DNA from: Stereocaulon alpinum
Lineage: Eukaryota; Ascomycota; Lecanoromycetes; Lecanorales; Stereocaulaceae
Reading direction: 5' to 3'
Assembly (NCBI GenBank): GCA_018257865.1
Contig: JAEUBA010000093.1
Span: 1-64,000, forward strand
DNA: 64,000 nt
Part shown: one piece after another, positions 34,795 to 45,427 of the stretch
Layout: each line of letters begins with the position of its first letter
How positions within the stretch are numbered: the stretch's first letter is position 1
The notes under the pieces: generated by a model
The model's input: only the letters and a program-made list of their open reading frames with translations
Databases searched by the model: none
Told to the model about the DNA's origin: nothing
Made by a program: the position numbers and the translations under genes

Positions 34795-36251
34795 TGTTCG
34801 TTGTGTGTGAGGGTTTCGGAGGAGGTGGAAGTGATGATGGGGTGCGTGGTGCGAGGGAGCAAGGTGTGTACTGAGGATGGAGGATGCGTGGTTCAGTGTT
34901 TGAGCGGGTGCTTTGGCGTAGGATGAGAGGGCTTCTGGTAGGTTGCTGTAGGGAGGGCGAGCTGGGTATAGCTGCTTCGTGGATTCTATTTCGCTGGAAT
35001 GGGTTCGCTTGGGTTATATATATAGGGTACTCTTCGAGAAGATAGGAGTCTTTAGTATATAGATGAACAGAAGTCCTAAAAAGTAAACAGACGTCGCAAT
35101 CGATCAGCTATGCAGACTCGTGCCCGTAAATGTTGTAGATGCAGTGGGTTTCGTGATATACAAGAGAGAGGAATGTATGAAGGCAAGCGACAGCTCACCA
35201 TTCTTGTAGTGCATGCAGATTGGCTCGTTCCCAGCCATGCAGCCATTTGGTGGCATGGCTGGCAAGGCGACGTGGGGCTGGGTGGCGCCAGGTGGTCCAA
35301 GCTTTGCCAAGACTACATGTCTCGGGAACGGGTAGATCCGTCTAGCGCGATATCTGCCAAGATAGGATAATGCCTCACAGACTAATTCCATGCTCATCGT
35401 TTCGCGATGATGAGACATCTCTATGAATAGCCAAGACAACAACACGAGATCGGGAGACCTCATGGTGATTCGGGAGAGGCTTTCTCTATTCATGGATCGT
35501 CTCAAGTGGCGAAAGCAGAGACTTGAAAGAACCAATAGAATAATGATCGCAACGCCCCAATCTTTAATTCTTCGCTAGACATTCAACGGCAGAAGTGTGA
35601 GAAAGTTGAATCGGGTTAGCATCTACGGGAGTGGCTTCTCGTACCACGGCTCACTCGCTGTCAGTGGCAGTGTCATGAGATTCACTGTACTGGCATTAAA
35701 GCTCATCACAAGGTCATCGCTGCGCGATGATGGAGCCTTCGCTTGAACATAAGGGGAACATAGGAGCGATAGTCGTCAACATCTTTGCTTGTGATCAAGG
35801 CACCTGATCTTCTTCAAGGGACCCCTGCGTTTCGGAATTTGTACACTGCGAATTAATGGCCCAAGGTAGCACCTTGAAACTGTACAACACCACCTTGCAT
35901 GGAATGAGAATCGTGCACAGGTTCTAAGTGGAGGAGCGAAGCTGGGATATGTTCTCTAGTACGTTTGGGAGTGTTCGATATGAGATCTGCGATCAAGACT
36001 GGGCTGAAGTCCGAGTGACTTGGTGTATTAATAGGTCCATTTTGCCGTTTCGTACGTAAGAAGTGCTGGTAACGGCACGGAAGGTTTCAAGTATCGTCAC
36101 CTCAGCAGAGGCTCTCGTGACTAGGGAAGGGTACTTAAACAAAACATTGGCCGCTATGGATGATGTTTTCTCCATCTTAGTGGCGATTCCGTAAACACAA
36201 TTTTCTTCAAATCTACCCACTTTCTGAACACACTGACAAAATTTGCTAGCA
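34795..36251. other. Intergenic, 1.46 kb, upstream of the tandem family
   Basis: No supported gene. A 143-codon minus frame (35104-35535) lacks features. A short AAGGTCATC stretch at 35711 resembles the end of the tandem-family second exon but is too short to call. Confidence 0.4.
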
Positions 36252-37103
36252 ATGGAAGGAAGATTACTCTGCCTCGTCCGTACGAGCGTCCCAACAGTCA
36301 ACACTAATTCATGGCAAATCACCAACAATCCTTCCACTCTTGGCTTCCCCGTATCTGATACCCAGATCGAAGAAGGTCGTGAATGGTTTCCGTGGTCAGA
36401 AGCCGAGAGATATGGTGACTCATTCGCAAGCCAGATGGTAGATTGCAGGATGAATGTGTCAAGAATAACGCGACCGATTGAAAAAGCTGGTTGGACAGGG
36501 TGGTACGTACTTTGCGAATCATGAAGCGAAACCCACTGCACCTTAGCTGCTAAAGATGGCTCAACAGGAATGTGAACTCTATAAATCTTGAGGTCCCGGA
36601 CGATTCGTGTTCTCCGTACGCTGCATCAGCCAAGGTCATTATTGTGAGATATATCAACGACTACGACTTTGAAATTCCGACTCTGGCAATGGTAGCACGG
36701 CGTCTAGAAATTACGCTCATCGAGAGCGACAAGCTCTGGCGTGTCACAAACAATCATTTGGGTATTCCTGGTGTTCCGATCGCTTCAGGATCCGTCCCAG
36801 CTAGTCCACTCAGTCTACTGAAATCCTACTTCCTGAGACAACATGGACCGCCGAATCGGATGTCCGTCCTCGAGTACCTCCCCACTCTCATGGCCGACGA
36901 CCAGTTCGAGAGTACTCCCAGGTTGACCAACTGGTATGTCACCACCCTAGTGGTCACCATACTGATGATGCTGATGCAGACCTAATAGGCAAGTACATTG
37001 TGTCCACGATGATGGCCACACCTCCGGGGAGGGGTCTGAAACTCATTGGGTGGAGAGTGCAACAGTCTACCTTGTGAGGTATCAAGTTTGGGGCCCGGAC
37101 TAG
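36252..37103 (+). CDS. Tandem-family member 1, two modules in one frame
   Basis: A protein of 243 residues in three exons: 36252-36502, 36568-36933 and 36989-37103. I recognise no known family. Module 1 begins MEGRLLCLVRT and ends TGW, where intron 1 splits the Trp codon; exon 2 then reaches the strand AKVIIVRY. Without a stop the frame goes straight into module 2, MVARRLEITL to LTNW, whose Trp codon is split by intron 2 in the same way; exon 3 ends ATVYLVRYQVWGPD. So intron position, phase and both anchors repeat inside one gene. No signal peptide or membrane segment is seen. It may be a fusion of two ancestral genes. Confidence 0.65.
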
Positions 37104-37676
37104 AAGCAACAAGGTATGGAGCTTAAGCGGCCTGAGGTGGGAATGTTCTCCCATTTCTTCTGTATGCATGTTCGATAATTACCTTCTAGTGAGAATCGAC
37201 TGATTAGCCGAGAAGTGTTCGTTGAGTAGAATGTCACTTGGTGCCCTTCTCGATCCATGCATAGGCCACACCCTTACCCTCTCAGCCTATCATCCTGTAC
37301 CACTTCATCCGCAACTGGTCGTAAGACTTCTAGATATATTGCTCTCCGGAGACTTTGGTTGAAACTCGCTGATCAGGAGATAATGGGAGTCATACTTGTC
37401 CAACAGCTTATCTACCCGATAAATGTCCATGTGAACTGCATACCAAGCTCCCCACTTTTGTCTTCAGTCGGTAGTACAAATTATCACAAGATCGCTCAAC
37501 ACCTTGTCATGCTATGACACGTCGAGATTTGACTAGCATTACACGAAGAGTGTTGAGGAGCCACTAGTCAAGAGGTCCTCTCTCAAGACTGGTCATCACT
37601 CTTGAATTCCACTGCAAACCTCGAAATAACAATTTCATCAACTCCATCAAACTTCCATATCGCCAAAGAATTGAAA
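37104..37676. other. Intergenic inside the tandem family
   Basis: A 573-bp gap with no frame that carries the family anchors. It should hold the promoter of member 2. Confidence 0.45.
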
Positions 37677-38293
37677 ATGACCAACACGTCCTCCGCAATG
37701 GAAGCCAGACTCTTACCCCTCACACGCAGCTTCCATAAGCAACACCCGGGAATCTGGACTCTGGCAAATGCTACCGAGTCACCCATGGGTCTTCCCCTCT
37801 CGCACGAGCATATCTCTACAAAGCCTCCCTCCGTCCTTGAACTGCCCAACGATCCTAAGCATCTCGGTCCGCAGATGGATCTAATCAAAGATCTAACCAA
37901 GCTCATGACGGAGGATCACTTTCAACGTGTCGACGGTCCAGAAGGATGGACACCATGGTTGACTCAGCGTAACCACAGTAGTAGTACAGCTGCTGACTCA
38001 GATAAACTAGGTGTCTGCACGACTTGGGCGTTATCAGAGACCGCGAACACGGGACGGTGCAGGCTGTCGATGTCACCATCGTGAGATTCCGCACAACGCT
38101 ACCGAAAGACCAGGAAGGCAAGGAGCCAGAGCAGGAGCAGACGGGTGCAACCACAGAGATAAGGATGAGGGCTGGTGGGTGTACCTGTACGACTTGCAAT
38201 ATAGCTGCGAGGATGGGTATCCGTCGCGGTCACCGTGTGGGTGCGAGTCGAGGTGTTCGTCGTGATAGTATTGTGAGATCGGGCAAGAAATAA
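37677..38293 (+). CDS. Tandem-family member 2, with Cys-rich tail
   Basis: A protein of 187 residues in two exons, 37677-37957 and 38011-38293. The family start MEARLLPLTRS is at 37698; an in-frame ATG at 37677 adds seven residues. Exon 1 ends GWTPW with the Trp codon split by the intron, whose donor (GTTGAC) is weaker than in the other members. Exon 2 reads CLHDLGVIRDREHG, then VDVTIVRFR. Unlike its relatives it continues for 60 residues with a Glu/Gln-rich stretch, a CTCTTC cluster and a strongly basic end. Function is unknown. Confidence 0.6.
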
Positions 38294-38980
38294 GTGCACT
38301 TTGAATATTTGATGGCAGTGGGTAAAAGGATGCCCTGTTAGTGACTAGCTAGTCAATGCTTGATTGAACCACATCTTATTGCTGCCACCTTGGTTCCGTT
38401 TCCTTGTGACATGCATGATGTGCAAACTGTAAGATCTCCTAGCGTAGTCTCTTTGCCACACGCTTATGAGTTAAAGTACGCTTCACTCCTAACAATTGGA
38501 GGGGGGTTAAGATCGTCAGTGAATGGCTCGTGACGGTGAAGGTCATTATCGTGCGATATCGCCGGTCTTAGAAAGTACATTTGGAAACTCGCTAAGAGCC
38601 AAGATCTTGAGGTTGCACGGGGTATGAGAGCATGAGTTAAGGCACTTCGGAGGTGGCATGCGGCCTTTTCGGTCAAAAAGCACTAGGGCTTATATGATTG
38701 TCGGAGTCATTGTTGAGGATTAGCAGTTCCGATAGCCGCTACTCTTGACAATGTGAAGCATGCAATCATTTTTTCGTCGCTTTCGAAGAGCTGGCAGACG
38801 AAATGTAAGTTGATGTATTTATTGGCAGGTTGTAAGCGCGAGAAGTGCGATGACAGTTTGCTAGCATTTAGGGGCCGGGACACGCTAACTCCAATATGTA
38901 TTTACCGTAGAAGAAAATGAACGATAAGCGCTCATGACTAATTCATCAGTATATAGAGGCCCAGGTCCTATGAGTAGCTA
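38294..38980. other. Intergenic with a family relic
   Basis: A 687-bp gap that contains one decayed second exon of the tandem family, listed separately, and otherwise nothing recognisable. Confidence 0.45.
38506..38571 (+). pseudogene. Relic of a tandem-family second exon
   Basis: A short frame ends SEW-LVTVKVIIVRYRRS and a TAG stop. It matches the terminal strand of the tandem family, most closely member 1 module 1 at the DNA level (AAGGTCATTAT followed by CGTG or TGTG). No first exon with the ME-x-RLL start was found upstream, and the usual intron is missing. It lies between members 2 and 3 in the same orientation. Confidence 0.55.
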
Positions 38981-39428
38981 ATGAACAAAACTACAAAAAC
39001 AATGTCTGCTGGCTACCCATTCAGGGAAGGAAGGCTCCTACGCCTGCGGCTACCTATGCAAGAAGGGGCTCCGGCCAAAGAATGGGAGCTTGAAAGAGGT
39101 CGTGGGTACCTGGGTATTATGCTATCCGATGACCAGCTGTCCGCAAGACCAGCCCCAATCGTTCAATCAACTGCGGCAGCGGATCCGGTTACAAGGGATA
39201 GCGAGCGTCGACTCTTCGACCGTTTGACTGACATCCTGGAAGCTCAGGTTAACGGCCTCTCATGGTCAGAATGGTAAGTTCTCTTAGCAATGTTACTTCG
39301 ATGTATCCTGATGACGTTCAAGGTGCTTGCATGAGATTGGGCCTATTGAACAAGATGAAGGTGGGGGAAAGGATGGGAAGACGGTGACCATGAGGGTAAA
39401 TGTCTGCATTATTCGATACCGTAAATAG
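38981..39428 (+). CDS. Tandem-family member 3
   Basis: A protein of 132 residues in two exons, 38981-39273 and 39323-39428. The family start appears as REGRLLRLRLP about 15 residues in; Met codons at 38981 and 39002 are both possible. Middle anchors are GYLGIMLSDDQLS and a late helix. Exon 1 ends LSWSEW with the Trp codon split by a GTAAGT intron. Exon 2 reads CLHEIGPIEQDEGGG, then MRVNVCIIRYRK and stop. There is no signal peptide. It is the cleanest example of the family layout. Confidence 0.65.
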
Positions 39429-39799
39429 AAGGCATGGAAAGCATATCACCTGTTGTTCGTGTGTGTAAGCGTTCAATTAGCTCTAGCATCAATCCACATG
39501 AGCAGTAGAAATGACGTACTTCTGGCTCTATCCCGGCGACTACTGAGTCAATCATGGCCCCTTTCGCCATGTTCATTGTGCACTCCTCGCTCAGGCGTGG
39601 ACTATTGGTGCACCTTGGCACGGTTTTCAGAGTGTTGTTCTGGTTTTCTCGCCAAGTGTTCATCCGAATAGATTGCTGCACCAGGGAATGAGCGATAACC
39701 ATGGATGCCTTATTCGTAGGTAGAGCATCTATAAAAGGCCAGAGTTCTGCTCTACATCTACCGAAAGCCGCACTGACCAGATACTCGCTGGCCTTGATT
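39429..39799. other. Intergenic inside the tandem family
   Basis: A 371-bp gap. In-frame codons continue upstream of the member 4 start from an ATG at 39701 but do not resemble the other members. Confidence 0.45.
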
Positions 39800-40186
39800 A
39801 TGGAAGTAAGACTCCTCCGGCTCGAAAGGTCTCGAAAGAAGGAAAGAAGACCAGCCAGCCAGTGGAAGCCCACCGCAACTGTTGATGGATTGGGTGTCAG
39901 GACTTCTGACAAGATCTCAGAGAGAAGATATTCTCTTTTTTCTGCAGATGATTCAGTAATAGACTTCCTAGCGCATCTCTTTGCACAACAGAACACTCGA
40001 AGTGCTAGTTGGTCCGATTGGTACGTCGTCCGATGATCTCTTGTTCTCAACCTTGCATTTGCTGACTATATGACGAGGTGTCTGGATGAGGTTGGACCTG
40101 TTGAGCGTGAGCCTGGAAGTGAGACCGAAAGAATTAAAGCTATCATCGTTCGATATCGGAACTCTGCGCCTAAGACCAGGAACTGA
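39800..40186 (+). CDS. Tandem-family member 4
   Basis: A protein of 109 residues in two exons, 39800-40020 and 40078-40186, the shortest member. It begins MEVRLLRLERSRKKE, has GLGVRTSDKIS in the middle and ends exon 1 with ASWSDW, the Trp codon split by a GTACGT intron. Exon 2 reads CLDEVGPVEREPG, then IKAIIVRYRN, and stops nine residues later. The start at 39800 was chosen by comparison with the other members; an in-frame ATG lies 99 bases upstream. Confidence 0.63.
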
Positions 40187-40510
40187 GTATGCGAATTGGG
40201 AAGGAAGCATAGGGAGGAAGATTAGGGGGTGCAGTAATGAATGAGAGCATGGGAAAGCTATTGTGTACCTTTCAAGGCCGGCGGCCTTAGTGAAACTAGT
40301 GTTCCACTTGGAACCACTTGGAGGATCAAAGATGTTTGACACTGCCATTGTCAGGTCATTCATTACATGCAATCAAGCGCCCTTCTTGTCATAAGCGATG
40401 CACTTACCCTACTGGCTCCGTCCTCTTGTCCCTTTACACCATAAGTATGCTTTCCTCTCCCCTCAGACATGCAAATACTCCTCCAACTAGCACGCTTTTG
40501 AAGTTTTCCA
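40187..40510. other. Intergenic inside the tandem family
   Basis: A 324-bp gap before member 5, with nothing recognised. Confidence 0.45.
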
Positions 40511-40955
40511 ATGATGGAAGCCAGACTTATCATTCTTAAACGGCCCCGCACGATAGGCACGTCCCCAAGCGCACCTTGGAGGTTGAACAAAAGCCCTAGC
40601 AATTCCGATGACCTAGGTCTACTTCTGTCCGATGCGCACATTCCTGCCGCCCCAACTTCGCTCCTTCAAAGCACCCAGAACCCCATTTTGGCGATCCGTC
40701 GTGATCATCTCCTCGACTGTATAAGAGACATAATGCTCAACTGGCCATACTGTATCCGACAAGTAGGCTGGACGTCGTGGTAAGATACTCAGGGATCCCA
40801 GGGGCTGACTCGGACAAGTCGCTGATGGAGTCGTTAGGCAATTCCATGCATGGGATGAACCATACAATATTGACACCGCTATTGAGAGGGTCAAGGTCAT
40901 CATTGTTCGGAGATTGCTCGCAGCTCCAGACAGCCAGACGCAGTCAAAAAGATGA
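40511..40955 (+). CDS. Tandem-family member 5
   Basis: A protein of 128 residues in two exons, 40511-40779 and 40838-40955. It begins MMEARLIILKRPR, contains DLGLLLSDAHIPAAP and SLLQST in the middle, and ends exon 1 with VGWTSW, the Trp codon split by a GTAAGA intron. Exon 2 reads QFHAWDEPYN, then RVKVIIVRR and a short polar tail. The Cys-Leu pair seen after the intron in members 2-4 is replaced by Gln-Phe. It is the last recognisable member on the right. Confidence 0.62.
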
Positions 40956-41451
40956 GAGAAGGGGGCTGACATCATTCGTGTTGGTCTATAGCGGCTTTGG
41001 GATTCAGGTCATGGCAAGTCTTTACGATCTCTCCACCCATAAGTCATAGGACGGATTGAGCCAGTTCAAGCACAATGCAAGTTTGGCCGCATGGTTTGAG
41101 GGGGGTGGTTTCAAGACTCAGTAGCTCCTAATGCGTCAATTCAATGCTCTTAGATACCAGGTTCATCCAGAATTTTTCCTAGTAGTGCACCCAAAGCATC
41201 CCGGCGTTACCTTGTAGAAGCCAAGATGAGGCAAGGCACCCGCTTTCTGCTAAATCCCCCAGCTTGTGACTAATGCACAAAACATGTGAAAATGGTGCCA
41301 GGGCTTTGCTGAGGCTGGCCGATACGGCTTAGAGCATTGGCCTTCGTCTCCCGCCCAGTATGCTTGGTCGATGGGGCAAGCCCTTTGCCCAGATTCTATT
41401 CGCCAGAATTGTCGTCAGGCTTGAGGCCTGGTTCGTCGATTTTTGCCTTAG
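40956..41451. other. Intergenic
   Basis: A 496-bp gap between the last tandem-family gene and the convergent hydrolase-like gene. Nothing is recognised. Confidence 0.45.
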
Positions 41452-42707
41452 TCAAGGCTTCCGTAAAACATCCCCAAACCAGTCACCGATCTCCAGTGCC
41501 TCCTTGTCATTCCACAAACCCCATCCTTCCCGGTCCAAAGCTTCAAACCTTCGCTGAGGAATGTCCTTGCCCGGAAGTGTAAATCGATCCACCTCCGAGC
41601 GACCAAAGCTTCTGCGCATCAGATCAACCAGCTCGAATCCTTGATCTCTAAGTACACTCTCTTTACCCACGTTGACTCTGATGTTCGGTATTATAAGGTC
41701 CGAGTAAGTGGGTGGATACTTGCGGAGGGACCGACGTTTCTTGGAGATGTCTGAAACGACCTCTTCCGGATTTGGTTCGCTGTCGGAGGGCTGAGCAGGT
41801 ACATATTCGAGTGGCAGGTCGGAGCTCGGGGTGCGGAAGAAGAGAAGAGGGCTGGCGAAGGGATCATGGTACTTCTCTGGTTTCGAGAAGTAGTCTCCAC
41901 GTAGTGTCAGTAGAGACTCCATAGACATTACAATTTTGTCCTGAAGGTCTCGATGTTGGTTTGTGAATTTGACATGAGGCGTTGCCTCTGGTTCTTTGCT
42001 TGCTTCTAGTGGATGCAACCCAGTCCAGTCAACGATAGGATTTCCAAGAGCGGCGGCACTGATTCCTGGCGTGTGGCATTCCGTAAGTGCTAACATAGCT
42101 GCTAGACTTCCTCCGACCAACTCCCCGCAGACACCAACTCTGGAGGTTGTCGTTCGATCGTTTGTCTTGGGTCTACTGCCAGCAAGGTTCTGCTGAACCC
42201 AATCGTATGCGCGAACAACCTGGAATTGTTCGTCAGCCACAATTACTCAAGTTGAGGTATCAAGGGTGACTAACGGTATGGATTGGAATGGGATAAGGAA
42301 GAGCTTTTGGATCCTTGTAATCTACGTAGACAACAGTCGCATTCGCGCTTGTTGCGAGGTTGTAGATATTGTCAGCGACACTCGAGCCATAGGCTGAGGA
42401 TATTCCACGCTTGAGGTAAAGGATGATGGGACTGGCGGTTTCTGGCCTCGGGGCGTGACGGATACTGGAGAAGGCGTCAGCTTGTAGCCTCAGGGAGACT
42501 CCTGGCGATGACATTGTACATCAAGGATACATGGCCAGTATTGCCAATCTTCACCTTCACATTGGTCACATCGTCCGATTGATTTAGTATGGGAGGGGTG
42601 CTGTAATGTCGACATTGCGAGGGACAGGCAGTCAGCCATCGAGCTGAGGAATGACTCGGCCACGTACGGCGACCATGGAATCGAACATTGTTGGCAATTC
42701 TGAGCAT
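41452..42707 (-). CDS. Alpha/beta-hydrolase-fold protein without nucleophile Ser
   Basis: A protein of 381 residues in three exons: 42707-42520, 42464-42275 and 42219-41452. The first 36 residues (MLRIANNVRFHGRRTWPS, basic and hydroxylated, later CRHYS) look like a mitochondrial presequence. The core reads SPIILYLKRG, NATVVYVDYKDP, then VRAYDWVQQNL and RVGVCGELVGGSLAAMLAL. The nucleophile elbow, normally G-x-S-x-G, is GELVG here, so Ser is replaced by Leu. The fold resembles fungal alpha/beta hydrolase fold-3 proteins. A non-catalytic role is inferred. Exon 1 was joined by a 55-nt intron with a GCTGACG branch site. Confidence 0.8.
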
Positions 42708-43027
42708 AGCATGCACAGCTATTGCCCAGACAAAGTCGAGGGGGCAGGATCAAAGTTTCCGAATTTCGGAGATATCTCGGAAATTATCCGAGCCTTCCTG
42801 ATATCATATATCTTGCTACCTTAGGCTTGCATCCTCCATCATCAAGACGTCAAGACCAATTATCGATGGTACATGAGCATCGATTGTTTGAACGTTTTGC
42901 TGTTGACACGATGCTTCTATTCTACGATTAACGAACATTGGCATGCGATTCCACTCCTGACTGCTAACATGTAAGACACTTGCGTTGCTCCATTTCAGTC
43001 ATACCAAAACACGTCTCATCAACATGC
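42708..43027. other. Intergenic
   Basis: A 320-bp gap: promoter side of the hydrolase-like gene and 3' side of the dioxygenase-like gene. A 69-codon plus frame (42722-42931) has no supporting feature. Confidence 0.45.
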
Positions 43028-44720
43028 TCAGCTTTCCATCCAACTAACCCCCTCCGCCGATGTGCATGTATTATCGAGCATGACTTTCTTCTCCTGCTTC
43101 CTCTGTTTCTTGTCGTGTAGAAACATCCTCCTCGTCAGCATTCCAGCAACCGACCGCGCCTCATTCTCATTAAAACAAGAACCATGAGCAGCCATGCTGC
43201 TAGTGATCTGCTCGACTTCTGCATCAGAAAGCTGGAAGTGGTACTTCCCGATATGGTCTCTAAGGGACGTGACCACACCCACAGTGTTACCGCACTCAGG
43301 CACTGGACAAACATATATTTGGGGCTTCGGGTTGACCACATCTTCCTTGTTAAATCGCGTATTGCAGAAGCGTTGTCCCTTAAGAATCGGCGTCACCCAA
43401 TGCTCAAGGTAGTAACTCCGGCACCACAGAACATCACCCGGCTCTTGAAAGATCATGGACCTCAGCTGTGGAAAGACAGCCCATGCTCCTTCGTAGTCAC
43501 CCCATGCATTAGTCTGCGTCCAGCTGCCACGTGCATCTTTCGGATCTCTATGAGGTTCGACGGCGAGATTAGAGATTGGTACGAAGCCGCTGTAGATGCC
43601 GTTTGGGCCTTGGTATAGATGCTCGAGTTTACCTGCGGCCTGGAGGTCCTGATACCATTTGTTCATGCGTAGCCAAGCTTCTTCGTCCAAGGCTTTGAGC
43701 CACTTGCTGCCCTGGTCGTGCTCCCACGCTGTGTCTCGCATGAACGCTTTGAGGGCGTCCATTTGGGTGGCGTTGATCTTGCTGGCGTCGCGCGAGAGTG
43801 TGAGTGGTTCCTTTGGATGCCCATTCTCATGCCATGGTGTCAAGTGCTTGTGCTCGTTAGCTTTGTTCTTCAGTGATTGCAATGACACGTACCAGACGGC
43901 CCCAAGGGAGACCCTTGCTCTGCCACTCCATCTTCTCATTCTCTAAAGCGATGACATGTCGATAGTCAGCTTTCTTGGGGATCTCCGGAGGATAAGCTTT
44001 TGTGAAGGCTTTGAAAGCAGCCTCGGACTTTTCGCGCAACTGCCGCTCCTCACCCGGCTTGTTTGTGTACATCCCACCCTTGACGAACATAACAAGGCCG
44101 TACCCGTCTGTGGTCTCGATGACGGCACTACCATCAGTGATTCTGTGGTAAGATTCCTCCTCCAGCTCTCTCTTTCGCTGCTCGAAATACTCCATGGTCT
44201 GTGGAGTCTTCGAGACCGACTGCCCAACGAAGACGGAGGAATCCTGCTGGTAAACGAATTTTCGTGCCGTGGTGGTGTAAGCCCCGTGCCCCAGGACCGT
44301 GGAAGCTGCCTCGATTGTCTCGGTGCTAGCTTCAACCTTGGCCCTTCTGATCCTCTTGGTGCTCGGCTCGGTGATAGACTCCACGGCTCTTCGCTTTGTG
44401 GCAGTGGAGTGTGACAAATCTTCAGTTCTGGTCAAGCTGCTTTCAGGATGCTCGGTGTTCGCCCTTTGCTGCTCTTGTGAATTAGATCTTGAGCTAATGC
44501 AGGTTCTATTCGATGCAATTTTGATGGTGTTTGAACTTACAACAAGTTGGGATGTTGCCACACCAGGTTCGGGTGGAGCCGTGATTGGTTTGCCCTCATC
44601 TCCAGCTAAGGGACCAATAGGAGGTTGTATATGGCGTTGAACCAGCGACTTTACCCCATCGTCAGCTTCTCGACCGATGAATGTGTTAGACGCAGCTTCA
44701 TCGAAGTATTGAACAGGCAT
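43028..44720 (-). CDS. 2OG-dioxygenase-like protein with C2H2 finger
   Basis: A protein of 548 residues in two exons, 44720-43893 and 43846-43028. The N-terminal half is Ser/Thr-rich with a basic nuclear-signal-like stretch (STKRIRRAK), then a helical region (YFEQRKRELEEESYHRITDG). In the second exon VEPHRDPKDARGSW, SMIFQEPGDVLWC, LEHWVTPI and GQRFCNTRF follow the order His-x-Asp, Gly-Asp, His, Arg of 2-oxoglutarate/Fe(II) oxygenases, as in fungal Tet/JBP-like enzymes. A single C2H2 unit, CPVPECGNTVGVVTSLRDHIGKYH shortened here to its ligands C-x4-C-x12-H-x4-H, follows. The enzyme assignment is inference from residue order, not a confirmed family. Confidence 0.6.
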
Positions 44721-44854
44721 GATGTCGCCAGAAACAATCCGTGAACAGTATTATTGCAAGGAAAAAGGGACCTGTGGATAACGCAAAACGACATATATTG
44801 CAACACGTTCAGTGGACGTTAGAATCTTAAGAAAGCAAGTGGGAACCTGCGAAC

Positions 44855-45247
44855 TTATACAAAACTCACCCGCGTCCTACTATGTTCATCCCACAGCCTC
44901 ATCTCCCCTAGCGCATAACACGCTGCACGTCCATCTCCGCACTCCACTTCTCGGAAAGTATATCTACCTATAACACGTCCCCGTAAACGTAGACCGTAGC
45001 GGATACCATATATAAAACGGGTTGATATTTTTCTATATATACCCGGCAGTTGAGAAAAGCTTTGAACCGAGATTAACACCTGGGATCGTTCAGAGGGGAA
45101 ATAGATGGTAATCGTGCTGGAAACTGCAGGGACGAGAGTGACGCGATATCGAGAGGTAGTGGCGGCTGTGCAGGTGGGGGAGATGGGGGGGTTCGATGAG
45201 TGAAGTGAGGCGATATAGAGAAGAAGTGTTGTGATAGCAAGGATCAT
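44855..45247 (-). CDS. Possible small secreted protein
   Basis: A 130-residue frame beginning MILAITTLLLYIASLHSS, which looks like a signal peptide, followed by a Ser/Thr-rich stretch and a basic beta-like region with three cysteines near the end (VECGDGRAACYAL counts two). I recognise no family. The frame could be open by chance, so this is only a candidate. An in-frame Met 63 bases upstream would put another hydrophobic segment ahead of the signal. Confidence 0.35.
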   Translation of the reverse strand: MILAITTLLLYIASLHSSNPPISPTCTAATTSRYRVTLVPAVSSTITIYFPSERSQVLISVQSFSQLPGIYRKISTRFIYGIRYGLRLRGRVIGRYTFREVECGDGRAACYALGEMRLWDEHSRTRVSFV

Positions 45248-45427
45248 ATTGATGAGGCACGTGTGAGAGGTAAATAGTGTTGATGAAGTCAAAAACAATA
45301 CTATACACAAGGCAAACGACGCTATGCAGAAACTCCACAGAAACCAGTCCTACATTGGGTATCAATCAACAAGAAATCCCACACAAAAAAACTGATCATA
45401 AGTCATCACCAAACACCCATCCATCAA

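Noticed and set aside
36252..40955. Idea that the tandem family encodes secreted effectors or killer-type toxins.
   Set aside because: No signal peptide, no resemblance to known killer or effector families; only the genomic pattern invites the thought.
42260..42514. Start of the hydrolase-like gene at the internal MSSPGV Met.
   Set aside because: A 55-nt intron joins an upstream exon in phase and restores the family-like N-terminal strand, making the internal Met an intron artefact.
42722..42931. A 69-codon plus frame considered as another tandem-family relic.
   Set aside because: It lacks the start motif and the terminal IVR strand; the similarity is limited to a few residues.
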